Positions 43,990 to 57,448 of a stretch of 64,000 nt of DNA are shown one piece after another (the first letter of the stretch is position 1; each line of letters opens with the position of its first letter). The position numbers and the translations under genes were made by a program. The DNA lies in assembly GCA_037367405.1 (NCBI GenBank), contig JAZKJV010010132.1:1-64000 (forward strand). Direction: 5' to 3'. Below the pieces are notes generated by a model, which was given only the letters and a program-made list of their open reading frames with translations, had not been told where the DNA came from and did not search any database. This DNA is from Ottelia alismoides. Taxonomy: Eukaryota > Streptophyta > Magnoliopsida > Alismatales > Hydrocharitaceae.

Positions 43990-46459
43990 AATGGCGCCGT
44001 TGTCGGAGAAACGACTTAGATTAATTTTTGGATTTGGATTTTATTTGTTAAAAAAATTCAAAATTTTTAGGTCCTCGTTTCATGCATCATTTCTATGCAT
44101 CGTATTCGCTGATTTAAATTCTCTGAGTATTCTAACGATTATCTTTTGTGACACGGCCCATGATGATCGAGGATGCTTGATCCTCATGGAGGCGTGAAGT
44201 CGGGAGCTTCCGCTGAAAAGGCCACAAAAGAATTCGGGAAGAAATTATCGGAATTTTTGATCAGACAACTTGCATTGCATATTGTAAAAAAAATTGCATC
44301 TGCATATTTATTTCCAGTTTTGCATATTGTACACATACACAAAAAAACCCACACACACACACCTACACTTGCACATACTCACCCCCACCATCCTCCCCTA
44401 TATATTTCTCTCTCTCTCTCTCCCTCTATCTCTATCTCTATATCTCTCCCTGTGTATATTTTTCACGAACCCCCTACCCCTCACCCTTGTATCATAGAAC
44501 CCCCCCTAATTCAGACTTTGCTTAGGCAATTTGTAGCCTAAGTATAGGGGGAATCTGCCTGCTCATCCATCTCTCTTCCCGTCTTCTTGTACTTAGGACA
44601 ATTTTGGCCTAAGTATAGGGGGACCCTCCTCCTCAGTTCAGCTATATCACCCTATATTCAAACAGAGCCTTGGCTTCATGGCACTTGTGCTATGAGGACA
44701 TAGAAAAATTTAAGTATAGGGGGGTATACCATATAATACTGTATATTTACTTCATCCTTAGCTCGTATTTTTAAAACTTTTTAAAATTTATTTTCGGGCT
44801 GGGTTTTGGTAAACTGGTGAACTGAGTTTTGTAAAAACTTTCTAAAAATGTTTTCCTAAAATCGAGGGTTTAAACTGTGTAAACATCCCTTTTCAAAAAA
44901 AATGAAAAATTAAAAACTCTTCTTGGAATTTTACTCTGACTACTAGGCTTAGTAGACATTTTCAGTGAGGGAACTTCGGTCTCCCTTAGCAGAGTGGGTG
45001 GTTTAAAGGACATCGCAGATGGCACCGTCCTTAAGGATCACGGGTCTCGGCTCGTACTTACACCCATACTGGCTGAGAGTGGATACTTTTATTCATTTGA
45101 GCCTGGGCCAATCATTGTCTCTCCAGAAAAAAAATTAAAACTCATAAAAATATGCAAAAGTAAAAAATCACACAAAAATCACTAACCCAAGGAGTTGGTG
45201 TATTCCCGACACATTCACACTCACACAAGGCTTGAGGATTTTGAGGACACTAGATTTCTGTGATCTTGAGAGTCTGAGTTAACATGCCTTAGCCATTAGG
45301 GTTTTTAAGACTTAAATATCCACACTTCCCTGGTTTGAAAGATTTGAGTGCTATATTGCACTCTTCATCTCTACCTTCAAGAAAATATGATCAGCACAAT
45401 CACCTCCACAACTGCATGATTGATGAGATGAGTTGAGTTATCACTTGAGGAGCCAGGACTAGAGATTTGAGTTTAGACCCGATCTGATGATATTTGAGGA
45501 TGGGATAAAGTTAATGAAGGCTTCAGAAAACCTGAGTGTCAGCAAAAACCCTAGCCAGTATGTGAACAAGATTCATATGCCATCTCTTGATATTTACCTA
45601 AAAGTGCCAGGATGTGATGAAACTTAATGATTATTGTTGACCAGTGTGCGCCAACTTTTGGTAAAAGCAGTGGAGCTAGCCAACAAAAGAAATGAAATGT
45701 CAAAGAAAAAGCTTTGAATACCAAAGTGAAATTACAAATGAGCTTCCACCAATGGCGAGCGCTCCCAAACATTTTCAAAGTGTCCACTTGGACCAAGAGC
45801 TAATTAGGACCAGGAGTCGGGATGACACCAAAAAAGGGCTTTGCATCGTAAATGCTACAAGTCTGGGTGTCGAAGGTATCTTAGATACTTAAAAGAGACA
45901 CACCCCGGTGTACTCCCAGAAAAACAAGTGCAGACAACTCCAACTCTCTGGACGGATGCATTGGTCAATAATTTAAAAATTTTATATGTGTTGAGTAAAA
46001 GGCACTCGAGAGGCCCCTTGTTCCAATGTGAGGGTGAGAAAAATAGACACAATCCCATGTCCCTCCATCATCTGGCCGTCCATCTACACTTTTAAGTCTG
46101 ACGAACTAATGAGACGGTTGACTGAAGCAAGAATAGATTTATTCCCTATTATTGAGGATTAGGTCTAGAGGAGAGTTTTTGGGACTGGAACTTTGGGTGA
46201 TGCCTCGATTTGACTCTCATGAAATGCAGTACACTAAATGTCATATCCTTATATTATATGTACAAAAAGAGAGTCTGATAATCAGAGAAGTTGGATTCCT
46301 TCTGACTAAAGCTTGGATAAACTCGGAATTTTAGGATCACTTAAGTCTAGGGTCTTTGAAAGATCAAGCTTGGAATTTTTCACGCGCACTGTCAGGAATT
46401 AATCCGACTCCTTCATTCTTTATATGCTCGAGGACGAGCATGGTTTAAGTATAGGGGTA
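43990..46459 (+). mobile_element. Array internal domain 4 (2,470 bp)
   Basis: The PBS (43,992-44,009) matches domain 3 except for a private change near its end (GGAGA). ACACGG is shared with domain 3. The module frame at 45,692 is cut short by a private TAA (45,892 region). Confidence 0.92.
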
Positions 46460-49400
46460 TGATGAATCTCGTATTCATCATGCTAAAAGCCTCAAATTAA
46501 ACCCCCTGCTTAATCAATCCAATAAAAATCACCTGTAATTCCTTGTTTTTATCATGTATTATATTGTATATAAATTACCTTAATTTATTGTATTTAATTT
46601 ACTCTATTTTCCTTGTAATTATTTTACCCTCAAAAACCCCTAAAAATTAGGTAGAATAATTGTCTATAATTCACTGACCATTAAAAGCACTAAAAAAATA
46701 CAAAAACATCTCAAAACCACAAAATTGGTATTTTTATCCCCTTAAAAATACCCCCAAAAATACGTTTTGTACAAATGACTTCTTTTGGCTTTTTGACCAA
46801 CACGAAAGTTGTAGATCTCGTCAAGACGAGCAACTTTCATGTTTTGACTTTTTCCTAATTCGACCTCTAACTATTTCTTTTCTATTTTTCTTTGTATTTA
46901 TATTTGAATTATTCTGATTGGGCCACGTGGCGTCCCTTGGGCCACCCACGTGGCCTGCTTCCACTTCCGCCACCCGACGCCTCTTCTGATCGTTGGATCT
47001 CCATCGCCCGCCTCAATCTCCTCCGTCCATAGTCGCTTTATTCCCAACCATTTGATCCGACTCTCAGATCAGATCTTAGCTGCTCACCAGCGCCTAAACC
47101 ACAGCCGCCCGATCACTCTCATCATCCAACGCTTCTCCTCGCGCCACGTCTCCCTACAACCTCCGCCGTTCGATCCGCTCCCATCCCTCGGCCGTCAACA
47201 CGCCACGTCACCCCTTTAATCTTAACCGCCCGATCTTCTTTCCATCTGATGGCCCTCCACTTGCCACGTCATCTCTTCACCGTTCACCGTTGGATCCCCT
47301 CCATCTCCTAAATCGATCCGTCCACTAGCGCCTCGATCGCACCCATTGGATCAAATCTATGATCTGATCCCTTCCTTCCGCTAGCACTCTAATGCTGACC
47401 GTTGGATCGCAAGATCCAACGGCCCTCACTCATTGTCCTCCTCCGGCCGTATCTCTCTCTCCAGGCGTTACGACTCGCGGCGACTCCAACCCCTTCCATT
47501 TCTAGCCGACGCTCCAACCACCACCTCCTCGACATAACGTCACCAACACCTTCCCCGTTCTTCCGCCATCCTCGCGCGTCACCCACCATGCACAGCCATT
47601 ATCCCCCTCACCATTAACACCCCGTTCAAAAACGGTCCTCCACCATCGTAGCCCCCGACCACCTCTGCCTATTTAAGCCACCCTCCGCCACCGACAGCCC
47701 TTGTCCACCATTTGTGGGCTTAAGCCCAGTCTTTCCCACCCTCCGGTGACAGCGGAGGAGGCGGGGCATCGAGGCGTCGACGGCTTAGGCCTGGTGTCGA
47801 CCCTCAGCGTTCCTCCGCCGAGTAGAGGCTCCTCTGGCAGCCACCGAGCTCCGTGCACCGGCCGCGCACGCTGGGCGAAGACCCCGAGCCCCCAAGGAGC
47901 TCAATCCCAGGTCACTTCCTCCACCAGCACCTCGCTCCGGCGAGGTGACTTTCTTGTTATTTCTCGTATTTTTTCCATAACCTACACAATCTCTCAACCT
48001 CCTCTGACCATCTCCCGACATCCACCCAACCACCAGCATCTCCTCTCACTACCCCGCTCACACTCCTAGTTTTCCTCGTTCACCTCCAACTCACCTTCTC
48101 TGCAGCTCGCCGGAGAAGAGACCCATGTCTCCCGCTCCTCCACATCCACGGGACTCCACACACTTCACTTTCACTTTGCGCACGCTTCGGATACCCACTG
48201 ACCCTTGCAGGACCCTCAATGGCCGGAGATTACATCGACAATACTTCAAAAGTCCTCCCTCCGGCGAAGCTCCACCGGTATGCACCGTCGTTCAGCTCTG
48301 GAGCTTCACAGCACATCCAGGTCGTTCGCCAGGCCTCCAGAAAGCTGCCTAGACCATCAAGAGGCCTTGGCAGGCGAGGCGGAGCAGTCTGCAGGTCGCC
48401 GGAGCCCCGCCTTCTCCGGCGCCTTGCGGAGGAGAAGAAGTTACAGATGCCGTCCAATCATCTGGATCGGACAGCTATGATGATGCCACGCGGGCATGCC
48501 GAGCATCCAGCCAAACCTCCCGGCTCGGGATCCACCGACCCTCGCCTCGAGCCTCCAGACGATGCCACGTGTCCCGAACCGAAGGCATCTTCCCGAACCT
48601 GGGCCGTCACGTGCACCGCACGTGAGGGCGTGGGTAATTTACACGAAGGACCCTAGTATCTTTGATAATTGCAGAATGGTCCTCCAGGCACGTGCTCCAC
48701 GTGCGCACCTGGGGTATTTTACAGGGAAGCCCTCAAGGTTTGGAAGAATTACAAAAAGGCCCCCATGCGTGAAGGAAAACTGCATCAAGGGCCAGGCGGT
48801 TTTTGGTATCTACATTTAGGTCATTCTAGGGACCTAAATGTAATAGTTATCCTTTTATTTCCTTGCATTTTTATTACAATTATGCCCCTGCATTGTTTCA
48901 TTCATAACTTGAGCATCGTAGGTCCAAATTGCATGATTTTAGTGTCTTTTTAACCTTGTTTTATTCTCTACATCATTAGCATGTTTATTTTTCGCATATG
49001 CCACTATTTAAGTATAGTGAATTTTTGTGATAGATGTTGACTCTGCTATACTTTATCTTGCTCTGATTGGATAACCTTTTTCAATGATGGAATTAAAATG
49101 ATCCTGATTTCATTTTCTATTATATTGCTCATATTTTTATGGTATAATTGTAATCGGATGTTCTGCATATATATTCTCTTGCATTATGTTCATGCATCCT
49201 CTTAAACTTGCATAAAAATCAATAAAAAATGCATACATCATGGCATCGCTTTGTAAATAGCATAATTTGCATGAGAACCTAAAATTGAAATTAACTCACT
49301 CTGTGCTTCATGAATTGAAATTCAATAAACATATTAAGCAGCCGTGTCCCTGTGTTCGACCTTGGTAGACTTGCCAAGTAAAAATATTCCACGACATTCA

Positions 49401-49487
49401 AAGATCGTGGTTTTTGCTGAACCGAATTCGCCTCCTATACTGCGACATAATTTTCCACAATTAAAGAGGCGAATTTCGCGTTCATCA
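46460..49487 (+). repeat. Array LTR 5 (3,028 bp)
   Basis: TATTTAAG is at 47,670-47,677. It is nearly identical to LTR 6 over most of its length, including AATGCTGACC and CTCAGCGTTCC, which the other LTRs lack. A private AGCCCCCGACC (47,650) and GATGATGCCACG (48,480) distinguish it. The split frame (47,701-47,944 with 48,211-48,656) is in phase. Confidence 0.95.
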
Positions 49488-51952
49488 AATAGCGCCGTTG
49501 TCGGGGAAACGACTTAGATTAATGTTTGGATTTGGATTTTATTTGTTAAAAAAATACAAAATTTTTAGGTCCTTGTTTCATGCATCATTTCTATGCATCG
49601 TATTCGCTGATTTAAATTCTCTGAGTATTCTAACGATTATCTTTTGTGACAGGGCCCATGATGATCGAGGATGCTTGATCCTCATGGAGGAGTGAAGTCG
49701 GGAGCTTCCGCTGAAAAGGCCACAAAAGAATTCGGGAAGAAATTATCGGAATTTTGATCAGACAATTTGCATTGCATATTGTAAAAAAATTGCATCTGCA
49801 TATTTATTTCCAGTTTTGCATATTGTACACATACACAAAAAAAACCCCCACACACACACCTACACTTGCACATACTCACCCCCACCATCCTCCCCTGTAT
49901 ATTTCTCTCTCTCTCCCTCTATCTCTATCTCTATATCTCTCCCTGTGTATATTTTTCACGAACCCCCTACCCCTCACCCTTGTATCATAGAACCCCCCCT
50001 AATTCAGACTTTTCTTAGGCTATTTGTAGCCTAAGTATAGGGGGAATCTGCCTGCTCATCCATCTCTCTTCCCGTCCTCTTGTACTTAGGACAATTTTGG
50101 CCTAAGTATAGGGGGACCCTCCTCCTCAGTTCAGCTATATCACCCTATATTCAAACAGAGCCTTGGCTTCATGGCACTTGTGCTATGAGGACATAGCAAA
50201 ATTTAAGTATAGGGGGGTATACCATATATACTGTATATTTACTTCATCCTTAGCTCGTATTTTTAAAACTTTTTAAAATTTATTTTCGGGCTGGGTTTTG
50301 GTAAACTGGTGAACTGAGTTTTGTAAAAACTTTCTAAAAATGTTTTCCTAAAATCGAGGGTTTAAACTGTGTAAACATCCCTTTCAAAAAAAAAATGAAA
50401 AATTAAAAACTCTTCTTGGAATTTTACTCTGACTACTAGGCTTAGTAGACATTTTCAGTGAGGGAACTTCGGTCTCCCTTAGCAGAGTGGGTGGTTTAAA
50501 GGACATCGCAGATGGCACCGTCCTTAAGGATCACGGGTCTCGGCTCGTACTTACACCCATACTGGCTGAGAGTGGATACTTTTATTCATTTGAGCCTGGG
50601 CCAGTCATTGTCTCTCCAGAAAAAAAATTAAAACTCATAAAAATATGCAAAAGTAAAAAATCACACAAAAATCACTAACCCAAGGAGTTGGTGTATTCCC
50701 GACACATTCACACTCACACAAGGCTTGAGGATTTTGAGGACACTAGATTTCTGTGATCTTGAGAGTCTGAGTTAACATGCCTTAGCCATCAGGGTTTTTA
50801 AGACTTAAATATCCACACTTCCCTGGTTTTGAAAGATTTGAGTGCTATATTGCACTCTTCATCTCTACCTTCAAGAAAATATGATCAGCACAATCACCTC
50901 CACAACTGCATGATTTATGAGATGAGTTGAGTTATCACTTGAGGAGCCAGGACTAGAGATTTGAGTTTAGACCCGATCTGGTGATATTTGAGGATGGGAT
51001 AAAGTTAATGAAGGCTTCAGAAAACCTGAGTGTCAGCAAAAACCCTAGCCAGTATGTGAACAAGATTCATATGCCATATCTTGATATTTACCTAAAAGTG
51101 CCAGGATGTGATGAAACTTAATGATTATTGTTGACCAGTGTGCGCCAACTTTTGGTAAAAGCAGTGGAGCTAGCCAACAAAAGAAATGAAATGTCAAAGA
51201 AAAAGCTTTGAATACCAAAAGTGAAATTACAAATGAGCTTCCACCAATGGCGAGCGCCCCCAAACATTTTCAAAGTGTCCACTTGGACCAAGAGCTAATT
51301 AGGACCAGGAGTCGGGATGACACCAAAAAAGGGCTTTGCATCGTAATGCTACAAGTCTGGGTGTCGAAGGTATCTTAGATACTCAAAAGAGACACACCCC
51401 GGTGTACTCCCAGAAAAACAAGTGCAGACAACTCCAACTCTCTTGACGGACGCATTGGTCAATAATTTAAAAATTTATATGTGTTGAGTAAAAGGCACTC
51501 GAGAGGCCCCTTGTTCCAATGTGAGGGTGAGAAAAATAGACACAATCCCATGTCCCTCCATCATCTGGCCGTCCATCTACACTTTCAAGTCTGACGAACT
51601 AATGAGACGGTTGACTGAAGCAAGAATGGACTTATTCCCTAGTATTGAGGATTAGGTCTAGAGGAGAGTTTTTGGGACTGGAACTTTGGGTGATGCCTCC
51701 ATTTAACTCTCATGAAATGCAGTACACTAGATGTCATATCCTTATATTATATGTACGAAAAGAGAGTCTGATAATCAGAGAAGTTGGATTCCTTCTGACT
51801 AAAGCTTGGATAAACTCGGAATTTTAGGATCACTTAAGTCTAGGGTCTTTGAAAGATCAAGCTTGGAATTTTTCACGCGCACTGTCAGGAATTAATCCGA
51901 CTCCTTCATTCTTTATATGCTCGAGGACGAGCATGGTTTAAGTATAGGGGTA
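49488..51952 (+). mobile_element. Array internal domain 5 (2,465 bp)
   Basis: The PBS is mutated at its second base: TAGCGCCGTTGTCGGGGA (49,490-49,507). The short leader frame is shifted (GAATTTTGATC). It shares CATATCTTGATAT and GCGCCCCCAAAC with domain 6. Confidence 0.93.
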
Positions 51953-54900
51953 TGATGAATCTCGTATTCATCATGCTAAAAGCCTCAAATTAAACCCCCT
52001 GCTTAATCAATCCAATAAAAATCACCTGTAATTCCTTGTTTTTATCATGTATTATATTGTATATAAATTACCTTAATTTATTGTATTTAATTTACTCTAT
52101 TTTCCTTGTAATTATTTTACCCTCAAAAACCCCTAAAAATTAGGTAGAATAATTGTCTATAATTCACTGACCATTAAAAGCACTAAAAAAATACAAAAAC
52201 ATCTCAAAACCACAAAATTGGTATTTTTATCCCCTTAAAAATACCCCCAAAAATACGTTTTGTACAAATGACTTCTTTTGGCTTTTTGACCAACACGAAA
52301 GTTGTAGATCTCGTCGAGACAGCAATTTTCATGTTTTGACTTTTTCCTAATTCGACCTCTAACTATTTCTTTTCTATTTTTCTTTGTATTTATATTTGAA
52401 TTATTCTGATTGGGCCACGTGGCGTCCCTTGGGCCACCCACGTGGCCTGCTTCCACTTCCGCCACCCGGCGCCTCTTCTGATCGTTGGATCTCCATCGCC
52501 CGCCTCAATCTCCTCCGTCCATAGTCGCTTTATTCCCAACCATTTGATCCGACTCTCAGATCAGATCTTAGCTGCTCACCAGCGCCTAAACCACAGCCGC
52601 CCGATCACTCTCATCATCCAACGCTTCTCCTCGCGCCACGTCTCCCTACAACCTCCGCCGTTCGATCCGCTCCCATCCCTCGGCCGTCAACACGCCACGT
52701 CACCCCTTTAATCTTAACCGCCCGATCTTCTTTCCATCTGATGGCCCTCCACTTGCCACGTCATCTCTTCACCGTTCACCGTTGGATCCCCTCCATCTCC
52801 TAAATCGATCCGTCCACTAGCGCCTCGATCGCACCCATTGGATCAAATCTATGATCTAATCCCTTCCTTCCGCTAGCACTCTAATGCTGACCGTTGGATC
52901 GCAAGATCCAACGGCCCTCACTCATTGTCCTCCTCCGGCCGTATCTCTCTCTCCAGGCGTTACGACTCGCGGCGACTCCAACCCCTTCCATTTCTAGCCG
53001 ACGCTCCAACCACCACCTCCTCGACATAACGTCACCAACACCTTCCCCGTTCTTCCGCCATCCTCGCGCGTCACCCACCATGCACAGCCATTATCCCCCT
53101 CACCATTAACACCCCGTTCAAAAACGGTCCTCCACCATCGTAACCCCCGACCACCTCTGCCTATTTAAGCCACCCTCCGCCACCGACAGCCCTTGTCCAC
53201 CATTTGTGGGCTTAAGCCCAGTCTTTCCCACCCTCCGGTGACAGCGGAGGAGGCGGGGCATCGAGGCGTCGACGGCTTAGGCCTGGTGTCGACCCTCAGC
53301 GTTCCTCCGCCGAGTAGAGGCTCCTCTGGCAGCCACCGAGCTCCGTGCACCGGCCGCGCACGCTGGGCGAAGACCCCGAGCCCCCAAGGAGCTCAATCCC
53401 AGGTCACTTCCTCCACCAGCACCTCGCTCCGGCGAGGTGACTTTCTTGTTATTTCTCGTATTTTTTCCATAACCTACACAATCTCTCAACCTCCTCTGAC
53501 CATCTCCCGACATCCACCCAACCACCAGCATCTCCTCTCACTACCCCGCTCACACTCCTAGTTTTCCTCGTTCACCTCCAACTCACCTTCTCTGCAGCTC
53601 GCCGGAGAAGAGACCCATGTCTCCCGCTCCTCCACATCCACGGGACTCCACACACTTCACTTTCACTTTGCGCACGCTTCGGATACCCACTGACCCTTGC
53701 AGGACCCTCAATGGCCGGAGATTACATCGACAATACTTCAAAAGTCCTCCCTCCGGCGAAGCTCCACCGGTATGCACCGTCGTTCAGCTCTGGAGCTTCA
53801 CAGCACATCCAGGTCGTTCGCCAGGCCTCCAGAAAGCTGCCTAGACCATCAAGAGGCCTTGGCAGGCGAGGCGGAGCAGTCTGCAGGTCGCCGGAGCCCC
53901 GCCTTCTCCGGCGCCTTGCGGAGGAGAAGAAGTTACAGATGCCGTCCAATCATCTGGATCGGACAGCTATGATGAAGCCACGCGGGCATGCCGAGCATCC
54001 AGCCAAACCTCCCGGCTCGGGATCCACCGACCCTCGCCTCGAGCCTCCAGACGATGCCACATGTCCCGAACCGAAGGCATCTTCCCGAACCTGGGCCGTC
54101 ACGTGCACCGCACGTGAGGGCGTGGGTAATTTACACGAAGGACCCTAGTATCTTTGATAATTGCAGAATGGTCCTCCAGGCACGTGCTCCACGTGCGCAC
54201 CTGGGGTATTTTACAGGGAAGCCCTCAAGGTTTGGAAGAATTACAAAAAGGCCCCCATGCGTGAAGGAAAACTGCATCAAGGGCCAGGCGGTTTTTGGTA
54301 TCTACATTTAGGTCATTCTAGGGACCTAAATGTAATAGTTATCCTTTTATTTCCTTGCATTTTTATTACAATTATGCCCCTGCATTGTTTCATTCATAAC
54401 TTGAGCATCGTAGGTCCAAATTGCATGATTTTAGTGTCTTTTTTAACCTTGTTTTATTCTCTACATCATAGCATGTTTATTTTTCGCATATGCCACTATT
54501 TAAGTATAGTGAATTTTTGTGATAGATGTTGACTCTGCTATACTTTATCTTGCTCTGATTGGATAACCTTTTTCAATGATGGAATTAAAATGATCCTGAT
54601 TTCATTTTCTATTATATTGCTCATATTTTTATGGTATAATTGTAATCGGATGTTCTGCATATATATTCTCTTGCATTATGTTCATGCATCCTCTTAAACT
54701 TGCATAAAAATCAATAAAAAAATGCATACACCATGGCATCGCTTTGTAAATAGCATAATTTGCATGAGAACCTAAAATTGAAATTAACTCACTCTGTGCT
54801 TCATGAATTGAAATTCAATAAACATATTAAGCAGCCGTGTCCCTGTGTTCGACCTTGGTAGACTTGCCAAGTAAAAATATTCCACGACATTCAAAGATCG

Positions 54901-54980
54901 TGGTTTTTGCTGAACCGAATTCGCCTCCTATACTGCGACATAATTTTCCACAATTAAAGAGGCGAATTTCGCGTTCATCA
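51953..54980 (+). repeat. Array LTR 6 (3,028 bp)
   Basis: TATTTAAG is at 53,162-53,169. Most of it matches LTR 5. Near 52,310, however, it has GTCGAGACAGCAATTTTC, a deletion-plus-substitution variant found only in LTR 7, so it is a mosaic. That change damages the U3 GAAAGTTG hairpin. Confidence 0.95.
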
Positions 54981-57448
54981 AATAGCGCCGTTGTCGGGGA
55001 AACGACTTAGATTAATGTTTGGATTTGGATTTTATTTGTTAAAAAAATACAAAATTTTTAGGTCCTTGTTTCATGCATCATTTCTATGCATCGTATTCGC
55101 TGATTTACATTCTCTGAGTATTCTAACGATTATCTTTTGTGACAGGGCCCATGATGATCGAGGATGCTTGATCCTCATGGAGGCGTGAAGTCGGGAGCTT
55201 CCGCTGAAAAGGCCACAAAAGAATTCGGGAAGAAATTATCGGAATTTTTGATCAGACAATTTGCATTGCATATTGTAAAAAAATTGCATCTGCATATTTA
55301 TTTCCAGTTTTGCATATTGTACACATACACAAAAAAAACCCCCACACACACACCTACACTTGCACATACTCACCCCCACCATCCTCCCCTGTATATTTCT
55401 CTCTCTCTCCCTCTATCTCTATCTCTATATCTCTCCCTGTGTATATTTTTCACGAACCCCCTACCCCTCACCCTTGTATCATAGAACCCCCCCTAATTCA
55501 GACTTTTCTTAGGCTATTTGTAGCCTAAGTATAGGGGAATCTGCCTGCTCATCCATCTCTCTTCCCGTCTTCTTGTACTTAGGACAATTTTGGCCTAAGT
55601 ATAGGGGGACCCTCCTCCTCAGTTCAGCTATATCACCCTATATTCAAACAGAGCCTTGGCTTCATGGCACTTGTGCTATGAGGACATAGCAAAATTTAAG
55701 TATAGGGGGGTATACCATATAATACTGTATATTTACTTCATCCTTAGCTCGTATTTTTAAAACTTTTTAAAATTTATTTTCGGGCTGGGTTTTGGTAAAC
55801 TGGTGAACTGAGTTTTGTAAAAACTTTCTAAAAATGTTTTCCTAAAATCGAGGGTTTAAACTGTGTAAACATCCCTTTTCAAAAAAAAAAATGAAAAATT
55901 AAAAACTCTTCTTGGAATTTTACTCTGACTACTAGGCTTAGTAGACATTTTCAGTGAGGGAACTTCGGTCTCCCTTAGCAGAGGGGGTGGTTTAAAGGAC
56001 ATCGCAGATGGCACCGTCCTTAAGGATCACGGGTCTCGGCTCGTACTTACACCCATACTGGCTGAGAGTGGATACTTTTATTCATTTGAGCCTGGGCCAG
56101 TCATTGTCTCTCCAGAAAAAAAATTAAAACTCATAAAAATATGCAAAAGTAAAAAATCACACAAAAATCACTAACCCAAGGAGTTGGTGTATTCCCGACA
56201 CATTCACACTCACACAAGGCTTGAGGATTTTGAGGACACTAGATTTCTGTGATCTTGAGAGTCTGAGTTAACATGCCTTAGCCATCAGGGTTTTTAAGAC
56301 TTAAATATCCACACTTCCCTGGTTTGAAAGATTTGAGTGCTATATTGCACTCTTCATCTCTACCTTCAAGAAAATATGATCAGCACAATCACCTCCACAA
56401 CTGCATGATTGATGAGATGAGTTGAGTTATCACTTGAGGAGCCAGGACTAGAGATTTGAGTTTAGACCCGATCTGGTGATATTTGAGGATGGGATAAAGT
56501 TAATGAAGGCTTCAGAAAACCTGAGTGTCAGCAAAAACCCTAGCCAGTATGTGAACAAGATTCATATGCCATATCTTGATATTTACCTAAAAGTGCCAGG
56601 ATGTGATGAAACTTAATGATTATTGTTGACCAGTGTGCGCCAACTTTTGGTAAAAGCAGTGGAGCTAGCCAACAAAAGAAATGAAATGTCAAAGAAAAAG
56701 CTTTGAATACCAAAGTGAAATTACAAATGAGCTTCCACCAATGGCGAGCGCCCCCAAACATTTTCAAAGTGTCCACTTGGACCAAGAGCTAATTAGGACC
56801 AGGAGTCGGGATGACACCAAAAAAGGGCTTTGCATCGTAAATGCTACAAGTCTGGGTGTCGAAGGTATCTTAGATACTCAAAAGAGACACACCCCGGTGT
56901 ACTCCCAGAAAAACAAGTGCAGACAACTCCAACTCTCTTGACGGACGCATTGGTCAATAATTTAAAAATTTTATATGTGTTGAGTAAAAGGCACTCGAGA
57001 GGCCCCTTGTTCCAATGTGAGGGTGAGAAAAATAGACACAATCCCATGTCCCTCCATCATCTGGCCGTCCATCTACACTTTCAAGTCTGACGAACTAATG
57101 AGACGGTTGACTGAAGCAAGAATAGACTTATTCCCTAGTATTGAGGATTAGGTCTAGAGGAGAGTTTTTGGGACTGGAACTTTGGGTGATGCCTCCATTT
57201 AACTCTCATGAAATGCAGTACACTAGATGTCATATCCTTATATTATATGTACGAAAAGAGAGTCTGATAATCAGAGAAGTTGGATTCCTTCTGACTAAGA
57301 CTTGGATAAACCCGGAATTTTAGGATCACTTAAGTCTAGGGTCTTTGAAAGATCAAGCCTGGAATTTTTCACGCGCACTGTCAGGAATTAATCCGACTCC
57401 TTCATTCTTTAGATGCTCGAGGATGAGCATGGTTTAAGTATAGGGGTA
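54981..57448 (+). mobile_element. Array internal domain 6 (2,468 bp)
   Basis: It carries the same disabled PBS as domain 5 (TAGCGCC, 54,983-55,000) and the same 3' variants. The short frame from 55,164 is open for 106 codons, running through the CA/CT microsatellites. Confidence 0.93.
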
